Shown piece by piece: positions 47,353 through 55,578 of a stretch of 64,000 nt of DNA. The stretch's first letter is position 1. Every line of letters starts with the position of its first letter. Below the pieces are notes generated by a model, which worked only from the letters and a program-made list of their open reading frames with translations, had not been told where the DNA came from and ran no database searches. This stretch comes from Deltaproteobacteria bacterium. GTDB taxonomy: Bacteria; Myxococcota_A; UBA9160; SZUA-336. The stretch lies in NCBI GenBank assembly GCA_029261925.1, contig JAJDAJ010000048.1, forward strand, positions 62,001 to 126,000, in the 5' to 3' direction. The position numbers and the translations under genes were made by a program.

Positions 47353-48633
47353 ATGGAGGAGCACGGACGCCGCTGGATCGCGTTCGCGGCCGTCGCGGCG
47401 CTGCTGACGGCGCTGCTCACCGGCGTCGTTGCGGTCTGGACCGACGAGGAGGGCCGCACCTGGCTCTCCGACCGCGATGCCGCCCCTGCCGAGGGCGCGC
47501 GCAGGGTCTCGCCGGGTGATCTCTCCCTGGTCTGGGGTGGCGACGTGCTCGGAGAGCCCCTGGAGGCGGGCACCAACAGCGTCGACGAGGGCGACCGCTA
47601 CCTGGCCGAGGTCTTCTCGGCGCGCGACGACATCCGCCGCGGCGAGATCAAGCGCGGCCTGCGCATCCTGCGGCGGCTCTGGCGCGAGCATCCCGGGCGC
47701 CCCGAGGCGGGCTACCTGCTGGTGCTCGTCGAGCGCCATCGGGGGCGCCTGGAGGCGGCCCACCAGACCCTCGAGGCGGTCCTGCGCACGGGCGCGGAGC
47801 TGGCTCCGGAGTGGCGCGACACCGCGACCCGGCTGCAGGCCGAGCTGGTCGAGGAGATCGCGCTGGCTCGTGGCGACGGCGCCGGGCTCTGGCACGAGGA
47901 GAGCTTCGACACGCCGAACTTCCGCATCGTCTACGACCATCAGTTCGCGGGTCGCGACTATGGTCGTCGCGTGGCGCGCACGCTCGAGCGGGTTCGCGAA
48001 CACATGCGCGGCGCGATCGGACTCGAGATGGAGCGTCCGCTCGACGTGCGCCTGTACACGAAGGCGCACTACCTGCAGAGCTACAAGCATCGCTTCGGCT
48101 TCGCGACGGTCGGGTTCTACGACGGCACGATCCACGTGGTGTCCGCTCGCCACCCCCGCGACGAGCTCTACGCCCTGCTGGTGCACGAGTACGGCCACGC
48201 GCTGTTCAAGGAGGCCCTGGGCAGCCACCAGCCGTTCTTCCTGAACGAGGGCATCTGCGACCGCGAGGAGGAGCGGGCGCGGGGCAAGCTGCGCGTCGCG
48301 CGCGGAGAGTGGCGCCAGCTCTTCGACGCGCTGCGCGACGACAGCTGGATCCCGCTGCACTCGATCGTGCGCGGATTCGGCGGGCTCGAGGGCAAGCGAG
48401 CGCTCCTGGCGTACCTGGAGTCGCGCGCGGTGGTCGAGATGATCGAGGAGCGCTGGCCGGGCGCCACCGGCCGCTGGCTGCGCCGCTGTGCCGCCGGTGC
48501 CGCCTGGGAGGACGCCCTGCGCGCCGAGATCGGGCTTGACGTCGAGGCCCTGGAGCTCGCGCTGCAGGACGAGGTTCGCTCGCGCTTCCCGCCCGACGCG
48601 CTCTCCTCGGATCTGGGCGGCGGCGCGGGCTGA
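47353..48633 (+). CDS. Membrane-anchored MA-clan metallopeptidase-like protein
   Basis: 426 aa. N-terminal membrane anchor (about 8-28), then a DUF4124-like WTDEEGRTWLSDRD, a helical TPR-like part (about 75-170), and a C-terminal peptidase domain with the zinc motif LVHEYGHALF (HExxH) followed by FFLNEGICD, where the Glu of NEG is the usual third ligand. Probably an active gluzincin of the envelope; substrate unknown. Converges with rpoH, with 9 nt between the stops. Confidence 0.8.
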   Translation: MEEHGRRWIAFAAVAALLTALLTGVVAVWTDEEGRTWLSDRDAAPAEGARRVSPGDLSLVWGGDVLGEPLEAGTNSVDEGDRYLAEVFSARDDIRRGEIKRGLRILRRLWREHPGRPEAGYLLVLVERHRGRLEAAHQTLEAVLRTGAELAPEWRDTATRLQAELVEEIALARGDGAGLWHEESFDTPNFRIVYDHQFAGRDYGRRVARTLERVREHMRGAIGLEMERPLDVRLYTKAHYLQSYKHRFGFATVGFYDGTIHVVSARHPRDELYALLVHEYGHALFKEALGSHQPFFLNEGICDREEERARGKLRVARGEWRQLFDALRDDSWIPLHSIVRGFGGLEGKRALLAYLESRAVVEMIEERWPGATGRWLRRCAAGAAWEDALRAEIGLDVEALELALQDEVRSRFPPDALSSDLGGGAG

Positions 48634-48642
48634 GCGGCCGGC

Positions 48643-49662
48643 TCAGTCCTCCGGCGCCCAGTACTCGAAGTCGACCAGGCGCTCCTTGAGGAAGTCGCGC
48701 AGGCGACCGACCAGGCGCTTCTCGATCTGGCGAACGCGCTCGCGCGTCAGGCTGAACTGGTCGCCGACCTCCTGCAGCGTGCGCGGCTCCTCGGCGAGGA
48801 TGCGCTCGTCGAGGATCACCACCTCGCGCTCATCGAGCTGTGGCCGGAACGCCTCGATGTGCTCGTGGAAGGTCTCGTTCATGGTCTTCTCGGCGACCAC
48901 GTCGTCCACGTCGCGCGCCTCTGCAGCCACGAGCTCGCCGAAGCTCGCCGCCTCGGGATCGTCGCGCCGCACCGATGCGTCCATCGACAGGTCGCCCTGG
49001 GCCAGGCGCCGCTGCATGTCGGCTACCTCGGGCTCCTTGACCCCGATGCGCTCGGCGATCAGCTTCGGCGTCGGCTCCTGGCCCTCGCTCTCGAGCTCGC
49101 GGCGCACCCGGTTGAGCTGGAAGAAGAGCTTGCGCTCCGCACGGCTCGAGCCGACGCGCACCAGGCGGATGTTGTCGATCAGGTACTTGAGCAGGTACGC
49201 GCGGATCCAGTAGGCGGCGTACGAGGACAGCTTCACGCCGCGGTGCGGATCGAAGCGCTTGACGGCCTGGAGCAGGCCGACGTTGCCCTCCTGGATCAGG
49301 TCGAGCAGGTTGGTCCAGACGCGCCGGTACTCCATGGCGATCTTGACCACGAGCCGCAGGTTCGAGAGCACGAGCTGCTGTGCGGCCTCCGCGTCGCCGC
49401 CCTCGTGCACCCGCAGGGCCAGCTCGAGCTCCTGCTCGCGAGTGAGCAGCGGGTACTTCGAGATCTCCCAGAAGTAGCGATCGACCGGATCCCGCGGAAC
49501 GACCCCGGAGTCGTCGCTGCCGGCCGGGAGGCTGCGCGCGGAGACGTCGATCTCGACGCCGCCCTCGTCGCCCTCGTCCAGCAGGTCGTCGTCCGAGACG
49601 TCGGAGACGTCCCCGGCGTCGATCAGTTCAGGCTCCAGGGCCTCGTCCTGCGTTCTGGCCAC
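48643..49662 (-). CDS. rpoH: RNA polymerase sigma factor RpoH (sigma-32 type)
   Basis: 339 aa. Region 1.2 (DPVDRYFWEISKYPLLTREQ), regions 2.1-2.4 (NLRLVVKIAMEYRR, NLLDLIQEGNVGLLQAVKRF, SSYAAYWIRAYLLKYLIDN), the RpoH box SSRAERKLFFQLN, and region 4 with QEVGDQFSLTRERVRQIEKR. Acidic N-terminal extension (about 1-55) is longer than in E. coli RpoH. Directs heat-shock or other stress promoters. GTG start 6 nt after a TAATCT box. Confidence 0.92.
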   Translation of the reverse strand: MARTQDEALEPELIDAGDVSDVSDDDLLDEGDEGGVEIDVSARSLPAGSDDSGVVPRDPVDRYFWEISKYPLLTREQELELALRVHEGGDAEAAQQLVLSNLRLVVKIAMEYRRVWTNLLDLIQEGNVGLLQAVKRFDPHRGVKLSSYAAYWIRAYLLKYLIDNIRLVRVGSSRAERKLFFQLNRVRRELESEGQEPTPKLIAERIGVKEPEVADMQRRLAQGDLSMDASVRRDDPEAASFGELVAAEARDVDDVVAEKTMNETFHEHIEAFRPQLDEREVVILDERILAEEPRTLQEVGDQFSLTRERVRQIEKRLVGRLRDFLKERLVDFEYWAPED

Positions 49663-49668
49663 GCGGCG

Positions 49669-49674
49669 AGATTA
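49669..49674 (-). promoter_or_regulatory. -10 box TAATCT, 6 nt before rpoH GTG (likely leaderless)
   Basis: On the minus strand TAATCT, 6 nt, GTG. No Shine-Dalgarno and no clear -35. Confidence 0.4.
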
Positions 49675-49699
49675 GCGCAGGCCGCCCGGGGGCAGGCCG

Positions 49700-50062
49700 C
49701 TACTTCTTCAGGGACCGGATGTACTTGACCAGGGCCCAGCGCGTGTCCTCGGGGATGACCGCGCCCCAGGGCGCCATCATGGCCGAGCCACCCTTCGACG
49801 CCGCCCCGTTGGAGATCACCTCGAAGATGTCCTGGTTGGAGCCGCCGTACTTGAAGTCGCCCGTGACGAAGTCCCGCGGGGGCGGCTTCAGGGTCTTGCC
49901 GACCGGCCCGTTGCCGCTGCCGTCGCCGTGGCAGGTGAAGCAGTAGGTCGAGTAGGCCTGCTTGCCCTTGGCGACGTCGGCCGAGGCGACCTTGTCGTCC
50001 GCCGTGGCCACACTGGCCAGGATCAGGCTCGCTGCCAGCGGGGCGATGCTCCAGATGCGCAT
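49700..50062 (-). CDS. Periplasmic class I cytochrome c
   Basis: 120 aa. Signal peptide (about 1-22, cut near VATA-DD), heme attachment CFTCH (41-45) and a probable axial methionine in GGSAMMAPWG (95/96). Small soluble electron carrier in the periplasm, a likely client of the Ccm system at the left end. ATG has AAGGAGA at proper distance and a near-consensus promoter. Confidence 0.93.
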   Translation of the reverse strand: MRIWSIAPLAASLILASVATADDKVASADVAKGKQAYSTYCFTCHGDGSGNGPVGKTLKPPPRDFVTGDFKYGGSNQDIFEVISNGAASKGGSAMMAPWGAVIPEDTRWALVKYIRSLKK

Positions 50063-50097
50063 GTCGTTCTCGTCTCCTTCGAACCCGGGCGGCGCGG

Positions 50098-50126
50098 ATG
50101 CTAGGAAGCGTCCGCGGGGCTGTCAA
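50098..50126 (-). promoter_or_regulatory. Strong sigma-70 promoter of the cytochrome c gene
   Basis: Minus strand TTGACA (50126-50121), 17-nt spacer, TAGCAT (50103-50098), 36 nt before the ATG. Consensus -35 and ideal spacing. Confidence 0.65.
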
Positions 50127-50204
50127 AAATCCGCGGGGGGTCGCGGGGCCGCGCCGGAGCCCGGGGCCGCGACTCCCATCGGACGCCGTGGCCCGGAGGA
50201 TGAT

Positions 50205-51707
50205 TCAGCGCCAGCGGCGCAGCATGTCCAGCAGCAGGCGCACGCCGAAACCGGTCGCGCCCTTGACGCTGGTGTCCTCCTCGCCGCCCTCCCAGGCGGT
50301 CCCCGCGATGTCGATGTGGGCCCACGGGGTGGCGGCGTCCACGAAGTGCGAGAGGAACGCGCCCGCGGTGATCGTGCCCGCGGCACGCCCTCCCGTGTTG
50401 GCGATGTCACCGACCTTGCCCTTGATGTCCTTCTGGTACTCCTCCCACAGGGGGAGCTGCCAGACGCGCTCGCGTGTGCGGTCGCCGGCCTCGGAGAGCT
50501 TGCGGATCAGCGCCTCGTCGTTGCCCATCACGCCTGCGCAGACGTGACCCAGCGCGACGATGCAGGCGCCGGTCAGCGTGGCGAGATCGATCACGGCGTC
50601 CGGCTCGAACGTCTGGGCATGGACCAGGGCATCCGAGAGCACCACCCGGCCCTCGGCGTCGGTGTTGAGTACCTCGATGGTCTTGCCGTTCGAGGCCCTG
50701 ATGATGTCGCCCGGCAGGTAGGCCTTGCCGTCGGGCATGTTCTGGGCGGCGGCCACGATGCCAACCACGTGCAGCGGCAGGCCGAGCAGCCCGATCGCGC
50801 GCATGGCTCCCAGCACGGCGGCGCCGCCGCTCATGTCGTGCTTCATCTCGTCCATGGCCTGCGCCGGCTTGATCGAGATGCCGCCCGAGTCGAAGGTGAT
50901 GGCCTTGCCGACCAGGGCGATCACGGGGCGCCGCCGGGCACCGCGCGCCGGTCGGCCGTGCTCGAGGACGAGCAGGCGCGGCGGGTTGGCGGAGCCGCGC
51001 CCGACGGCGAGGATGCCCTCCATCTTGCGCTGCTTGAGCTCGCGCTCGGCGAGCACGCTGACGCGCAGGCCCGCCTCCTTCGCGAGGGCGCGCGCCTGTC
51101 GCGCCAGGTGCTCGGGCGTCGCGACGCCGCCGGGCTCGTTCGAGAGGTCGCGCGCCAGGCAGACCGACTCGCCCACGATGGCGCCGAGCTTTGAGCCGCG
51201 GCGCACGGCCGTCGCGTGACGCGCGTCACGGACCAGCAGGCGCAGGGTGTCAACCTCCGGCGGTGCGTCGTCGCCGGTCTTGTACCTGTCGAATCGATAG
51301 TGACCGAGGAGCGCGCCCTCGGTCAGCGCCTGGCCGGCGTCGTCGTGCGCGGGCCGGCGGCCGGCGGGGACCAGCAGGGCGCCGCTGGTGAGCTTCGCGC
51401 CGCGCAGCTCGCGCACCGCGCGCCCGGCCGCGCGCCGCAGCGTGGTGGTGTCGATCTCGCGCTCGCTGCCGAGTCCGAGCAGGACCACGCGCCCGGCCGC
51501 GCTGTCGCCGCCGGGCAGATGCGCGACCTGGCCGGCCTTGCCGCCGAAAAGCCCGCCCTCCAGCTGTGCCCGGATCGCGCCGCCGAGCGCGGCGTCGAGT
51601 GCGCCCAGCGAGCGCGGCAGCTGCTCCGTCTCCGCCAGCGGGATCACCAGCGCGTCGACGTCGGCGTCGACGGGCTGGGCGCGGCTCACCTCGATCTGCA
51701 TCCTCAC
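50205..51707 (-). CDS. pepA: Leucyl aminopeptidase PepA (M17)
   Basis: 500 aa. C-terminal catalytic domain has GKAITFDSGGISIKP, MKHDMSGGAAV and the signature NTDAEGRVVLSDAL with the two-zinc ligands and catalytic Lys/Arg. The N-terminal domain is the macro-like domain of M17 enzymes. Removes N-terminal residues from peptides. GTG at 51707 is followed in frame by ATG at 51701; either may be used. Divergent from tolQ. Confidence 0.95.
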   Translation of the reverse strand: MRMQIEVSRAQPVDADVDALVIPLAETEQLPRSLGALDAALGGAIRAQLEGGLFGGKAGQVAHLPGGDSAAGRVVLLGLGSEREIDTTTLRRAAGRAVRELRGAKLTSGALLVPAGRRPAHDDAGQALTEGALLGHYRFDRYKTGDDAPPEVDTLRLLVRDARHATAVRRGSKLGAIVGESVCLARDLSNEPGGVATPEHLARQARALAKEAGLRVSVLAERELKQRKMEGILAVGRGSANPPRLLVLEHGRPARGARRRPVIALVGKAITFDSGGISIKPAQAMDEMKHDMSGGAAVLGAMRAIGLLGLPLHVVGIVAAAQNMPDGKAYLPGDIIRASNGKTIEVLNTDAEGRVVLSDALVHAQTFEPDAVIDLATLTGACIVALGHVCAGVMGNDEALIRKLSEAGDRTRERVWQLPLWEEYQKDIKGKVGDIANTGGRAAGTITAGAFLSHFVDAATPWAHIDIAGTAWEGGEEDTSVKGATGFGVRLLLDMLRRWR

Positions 51708-51765
51708 CCCCCGTGCATCGATGGCGGAGCAGATCTTACCCGACCGCTCGCAGCTGGCCCGTTCG

Positions 51766-51794
51766 TTGACTTGCCCGGGGCCGGTCAGTAGCTT
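51766..51794 (+). promoter_or_regulatory. Sigma-70 promoter of the tol-pal operon
   Basis: TTGACT (51766-51771), 17-nt spacer, TAGCTT (51789-51794), 32 nt before the tolQ ATG. Confidence 0.6.
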
Positions 51795-51826
51795 CGCGCC
51801 GGCTGTGAGCCCCCCGGGATAGGACG

Positions 51827-52489
51827 ATGTTCGACATCATCACCGGATCCGGACCGATCGTGCTGTCGGTGCTGGTCCTGCTGGTCCTGGCCTCGATCTC
51901 TTCGTGGGCCGTGATCGTCTACAAGGCGCGGGAGCTCTCGAAGGCCGACCGCCAGACGCGGGGCTTTCTCGAGGCCTACCAGGGCGCGACCATCGAGGCT
52001 GCGCATGCGCAGGCCCGGCAGTACCGCTCCAGCCCGCTGGCCGCGATCTTCCGCGCCGGCCTGCGGGAGCTCGCCCAGATCGAGAAGGTCCAGGGCCGGC
52101 AGGCGGCCATGGCCCCGGAGCAGACCGACATCGTGATCCGCCGCCTGGCCTGGATCCGCACCGAGCAGATGCAGCGCCTCGAGCGCGGCCTCTCGTTCCT
52201 GGCCACGACCGGCAGCGCGGCGCCGTTCGTGGGCCTGTTCGGCACCGTCGTCGGGATCATGAACGCGTTCGCGGAGATCGGCGAGTCCGGGTCGGCCAGC
52301 TTCGCGGTCGTGGCGCCCGGCATCGCCGAGGCGCTCTTCGCGACCGCCGTGGGGCTGTTTGCCGCGATCCCGGCGGTCATCGCCTACAACTACCTGGGTG
52401 CACGGGCCACGCGCCTGGTCGAGCAGCTCGACGCCTTCGAGATCGAGTTCGCGGACCTGCTGCGGCGCAGCGTCGCCGGCGCCGCGTGA
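51827..52489 (+). CDS. tolQ: Tol-Pal system proton channel protein TolQ
   Basis: 220 aa with three membrane helices (about 8-28, 122-145, 160-185). The MotA/TolQ/ExbB core LSFLATTGSAAPFVGLFGTV and VAPGIAEALFATAVGLFAAI is complete. With TolR it uses the proton gradient to power outer-membrane constriction at division. The tolR GTG overlaps its stop. Confidence 0.94.
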   Translation: MFDIITGSGPIVLSVLVLLVLASISSWAVIVYKARELSKADRQTRGFLEAYQGATIEAAHAQARQYRSSPLAAIFRAGLRELAQIEKVQGRQAAMAPEQTDIVIRRLAWIRTEQMQRLERGLSFLATTGSAAPFVGLFGTVVGIMNAFAEIGESGSASFAVVAPGIAEALFATAVGLFAAIPAVIAYNYLGARATRLVEQLDAFEIEFADLLRRSVAGAA

Positions 52490-52902
52490 ACGTCGCGCGG
52501 CGCAGCGCCGGGGGCCGCCGGCAGCCGATGTCCGAGATCAACGTGACGCCCTTCGTCGACGTCATGCTCGTGCTCCTGGTGATCTTCATGGTGACCGCGC
52601 CCCTGCTCCAGCAGGGGATCGAGATCGAGCTGCCCAAGACCCAGAGCGAGGGCCTGCGCAGCGACGACGAGCCCCTGGTGGTCACCGTCAAGCGGGACGG
52701 CGAGGTCTTCCTGCAGAGCGCGGCGGTGGAGATCGACGCGCTCGAGGCCAAGCTGCAGTCGATCTTCGCCACGCGCGGGGATCGCGAGGTCTTCCTGCGC
52801 GCCGACACCCAGGTGGCGTACGGCCGGGTGGCGCGCACGCTGGCCATCCTGCGTGCCGCGGGAGCGACCCAGATCGGGATGGTCACCGAGCCAGAGGCGT
52901 GA
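52486..52902 (+). CDS. tolR: Tol-Pal system protein TolR
   Basis: 138 aa. One N-terminal helix with the proton-path aspartate in INVTPFVDVMLVLLVIFMV, then a periplasmic domain (ITVDGEVFLQ-like VKRDGEVFLQ, VFLRADTQVAYGRVARTLAI). GTG overlaps the tolQ stop, and the stop overlaps the tolA GTG. Confidence 0.93.
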   Translation: MNVARRSAGGRRQPMSEINVTPFVDVMLVLLVIFMVTAPLLQQGIEIELPKTQSEGLRSDDEPLVVTVKRDGEVFLQSAAVEIDALEAKLQSIFATRGDREVFLRADTQVAYGRVARTLAILRAAGATQIGMVTEPEA

Positions 52903-53642
52903 ACCACGCTGCTCGACTCTCGCTTTGGTCGTCCGAGGAGTTCCGGCGCCTGCTCGCCTGGAGCGCGGGACTCCACCTGCTGCTGGGCCTGTTGCTGGTC
53001 GTGAGCCCGAGCTTCCGGCGCTCCGTGGACCTGCCGGCCACGACCTACGTGACGGTGGTGGCCGCGGCCCCGAGCCCTCCGGCTCCGGCGCCGGCAGCGG
53101 CGCCCACCCCGGCTGCCGAGCCGCCGGCGCCCCCGCGCCAGCAGGTGGACGAGATCGTGATCCCGGAGAAGCCGAAGCCCTTGCCGGAGCCGAAACCGGA
53201 GCCGAAACCGAAACCGGAGCCGCCGCGGCCGAAGCCCGAGCCGAAGCCGGCGGCGCCGCCCCCGCCCTCGGCCGATGACCTGATGGCCTCGCTGCGCGAG
53301 GACGCCCAGGCCCGAGCCCCCGCGCCGTCGCCGGGGACGGCGGGAGGCGCGCCCGGGATCAGTGATCCCGAGCGAGCGGCGTACTCGCAGAAGGTGCACG
53401 CGCTGCTGTACCAGTCCTGGGCCGGCGTGCAGGTCTGCCGCAGCCTGCGCCAGCCGGTGGCCCGCTTCCAGGTCGAGCTGGCACCCAGCGGGCGCCTGGG
53501 GCGCGTGCGCATCCTGCAGGGCTCCGACAGCCGGCACTGCGACGCGGCGGGCGAGCGCGCGATCCGGCGCACGGAGTTCCCGACGCCGCCGCGCGGCATC
53601 GATGAGGTCATCGTGAGCTTCGATCCGGACGTGCACTTCTGA
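52899..53642 (+). CDS. tolA: TolA-like/TonB-like energy-transducing protein
   Basis: 247 aa. N-terminal helix (about 20-38), Pro-rich periplasmic linker with Lys-Pro/Glu-Pro repeats (about 75-125), then a C-terminal domain (about 155-247; VHALLYQSWAGVQVCRSL, FQVELAPSGRLGRVRILQ). TonB-type spanners look like this, and TolA is inferred from its place between tolR and tolB. Much shorter than E. coli TolA because the long helical domain II is missing. Confidence 0.85.
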   Translation: MNHAARLSLWSSEEFRRLLAWSAGLHLLLGLLLVVSPSFRRSVDLPATTYVTVVAAAPSPPAPAPAAAPTPAAEPPAPPRQQVDEIVIPEKPKPLPEPKPEPKPKPEPPRPKPEPKPAAPPPPSADDLMASLREDAQARAPAPSPGTAGGAPGISDPERAAYSQKVHALLYQSWAGVQVCRSLRQPVARFQVELAPSGRLGRVRILQGSDSRHCDAAGERAIRRTEFPTPPRGIDEVIVSFDPDVHF

Positions 53643-54931
53643 TGGCGCGCCTGGCGCTCGCCCTCTGTCTCCTGATGGCCGCTCCGGCCGCGGCGCAGGA
53701 GCGCGTGCACGTCGACGTGCACGGCTCCGCCGGGCGCGCCTACCAGCTCGCCGTGCAGCGCTTCGCGGCCTTCGACGGCGCGTTTGGCCTGCGCGAGCGC
53801 TTCTTCGAGGATCTGACCGCCGCGGTCGAGTACTCCAGCGTGATGGAGCCGGTGGATCACCTGGCGTTCCTCGACTCCACCGATACCCGCGATCTCGACG
53901 CGCCGATCCGCTGCGACAACTGGAAGGGCATCGGTGCCGATGCGCTGCTCCAGGGCACGCTGCGCGTCGAGGGGGAGCAGCTCGTGGCGCGCTACCGCGT
54001 CTGGGACACGGTGCGCTGCCGGCTCGAGGGCGACGTGACCGAGGCGCGTCGCTCCCGCGGCGAGGCCGGCGAGCTGGCGCGCTCGGTCGCCGACGACATC
54101 GTCGGACGCTTCACCGGGCTGCGGGGCGTGGCGGCGACCCAGATCGCCTTCGTCTCGGACCAGTCCGGCCGCAAGGAGGTCTGGCTGATGGAGGCGGATG
54201 GCGGGCGCAAGCGCGCCGTCACCAGCAACGGGTCGATCAACCTGTTCCCGTCGTGGGCCCCGGACAGCCGCTCTCTGCTGTACACGAGCTACAAGTCCGG
54301 TCGCCCGGAGATCTGGCAGATCTTCCGCGGCTCGCGTCCGGGAGCGCGCCTGCTGGAGAGCAACGGGGACGAGCAGATCCGCGGCGTCTGGTCGCCGGTG
54401 AACGGGCTCGCCGCGGTGGTGCTCAGTCGCGACGCCAACACCGACATCTACACGCTCCGCGGGGGCTCGCTCGACCGGGTCACGCGCCACCGCTCGATCG
54501 AGGTCTCCCCCAGCTTCTCTCCGGACGGGGAGCGCATGGCCTTTGTCTCGGACCGCACCGGGACCCCGCAGATCTACGTGCGCGACCTGCGCCGCGGCGA
54601 CGAGCGGCGGCTCACGTTCCGTGGCGAATACAACTCGAATCCGGCGTGGTCGCCGCGCGGCGACTGGATCGTCTACACGGCGCGGACCACCGGTGGCTTC
54701 GACCTGTACCTGATCGACCCTGACTCGGGCTTCACGACGCCGCTGGTGATCCACCCGAGAAGTGACGAGGATCCGGCCTGGTCGGCCGATGGGCGCAAGC
54801 TGGCCTTCACCTCGACGCGTCTGGGCAAGAAGGAGATCTATCGCATCGACGCCGACGGCCGGAACCTGCGCCGGCTGACAGGCGGACATGGCAACTCGAG
54901 CCATCCGGCATGGTCGGGATGGCTGGACTGA
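53642..54931 (+). CDS. tolB: Tol-Pal periplasmic protein TolB
   Basis: 429 aa. Signal peptide ARLALALCLLMAAPAAAQ, an N-terminal alpha/beta domain, then six-bladed PD40 propeller repeats (INLFPSWAPDSRSLLYTSYK, IEVSPSFSPDGERMAFVSDR, NSNPAWSPRGDWIVYTA, DEDPAWSADGRKLAFTS). Binds Pal and TolA. ATG overlaps the tolA stop by one base. Confidence 0.94.
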   Translation: MARLALALCLLMAAPAAAQERVHVDVHGSAGRAYQLAVQRFAAFDGAFGLRERFFEDLTAAVEYSSVMEPVDHLAFLDSTDTRDLDAPIRCDNWKGIGADALLQGTLRVEGEQLVARYRVWDTVRCRLEGDVTEARRSRGEAGELARSVADDIVGRFTGLRGVAATQIAFVSDQSGRKEVWLMEADGGRKRAVTSNGSINLFPSWAPDSRSLLYTSYKSGRPEIWQIFRGSRPGARLLESNGDEQIRGVWSPVNGLAAVVLSRDANTDIYTLRGGSLDRVTRHRSIEVSPSFSPDGERMAFVSDRTGTPQIYVRDLRRGDERRLTFRGEYNSNPAWSPRGDWIVYTARTTGGFDLYLIDPDSGFTTPLVIHPRSDEDPAWSADGRKLAFTSTRLGKKEIYRIDADGRNLRRLTGGHGNSSHPAWSGWLD

Positions 54932-54989
54932 TCCGCGCGTCCCGGACGCGGGCTGCACGCGCGATTTTCGCGCACCGGGGCGGAATTCG

Positions 54990-55020
54990 TTGCGCGAATC
55001 GCCCCGGATCCGCTAGAGAT
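54990..55020 (+). promoter_or_regulatory. Possible internal promoter before pal
   Basis: TTGCGC (54990-54995), 18-nt spacer, TAGAGA (55014-55019), in a 133-nt gap between tolB and pal. It overlaps an imperfect hairpin CCGGGGCGGAATTCG/CGAATCGCCCCGG (54976-55006), which could instead attenuate read-through. Confidence 0.35.
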
Positions 55021-55031
55021 TCCGGGGATTT

Positions 55032-55050
55032 TCACGGTCTCCGACCGTGA
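55032..55050 (+). promoter_or_regulatory. Hairpin just before the pal ribosome binding site
   Basis: TCACGGTCTCCGACCGTGA, perfect 7-bp stem with 5-nt loop, ending 2 nt before GGGAGG of pal. Could tune pal translation or protect the 5' end of a processed mRNA. Confidence 0.35.
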
Positions 55051-55064
55051 CGGGAGGACCTGGG

Positions 55065-55568
55065 GTGGTGTTCAGAGCACTGGGAACGATCATTGTGGCG
55101 GCCGCGCTGGCCGCAGGCTGCGCGTCGAGCGGAACGACGACCGCCCCCGCGACCTCGGGGGGCTCCGACGAGTTCGGTCAGGAGGGCCGGGATCCGGGCC
55201 TGGATCAGCGGGCCACGACGCGTACACGGGACATCGGGTCGCAGTTCCGGACCGTGTACTTCGACTTCGATGCCTACAACCTGCGCAGCGACGCCCGCGA
55301 CGCGCTGCAGCACAACGCGCAGCTGCTGCGCTCGAGCCCGGACGTTCGCGTCCAGATCGAGGGCAACTGCGACGAGCGCGGATCCGACGAGTACAACCTG
55401 GCCCTGGGCAAGAAGCGCGCCGAGGCCGCCAAGAGCTACCTGGTCGACCTCGGTATCGACGGATCGAGGATCTCCACGCTGAGCTACGGCGAGGAGAACC
55501 CGGCGGTCCAGGGGCACAACGAGATGGCCTGGGGGCAGAACCGGCGCGACGAGTTCAAGGTCCGCTAG
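55065..55568 (+). CDS. pal: Peptidoglycan-associated lipoprotein Pal
   Basis: 167 aa. Lipobox AAGC near residue 17, short flexible linker, then the OmpA-like peptidoglycan-binding domain (VYFDFDAYNLRSDARDAL, IEGNCDERGSDEYNLALGKK, RAEAAKSYLV). GTG at 55065 has GGGAGG 7 nt before it; GTG 55068 is the close alternative. Anchors the outer membrane to the wall. Confidence 0.95.
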   Translation: MVFRALGTIIVAAALAAGCASSGTTTAPATSGGSDEFGQEGRDPGLDQRATTRTRDIGSQFRTVYFDFDAYNLRSDARDALQHNAQLLRSSPDVRVQIEGNCDERGSDEYNLALGKKRAEAAKSYLVDLGIDGSRISTLSYGEENPAVQGHNEMAWGQNRRDEFKVR

Positions 55569-55578
55569 GAGACCCACG

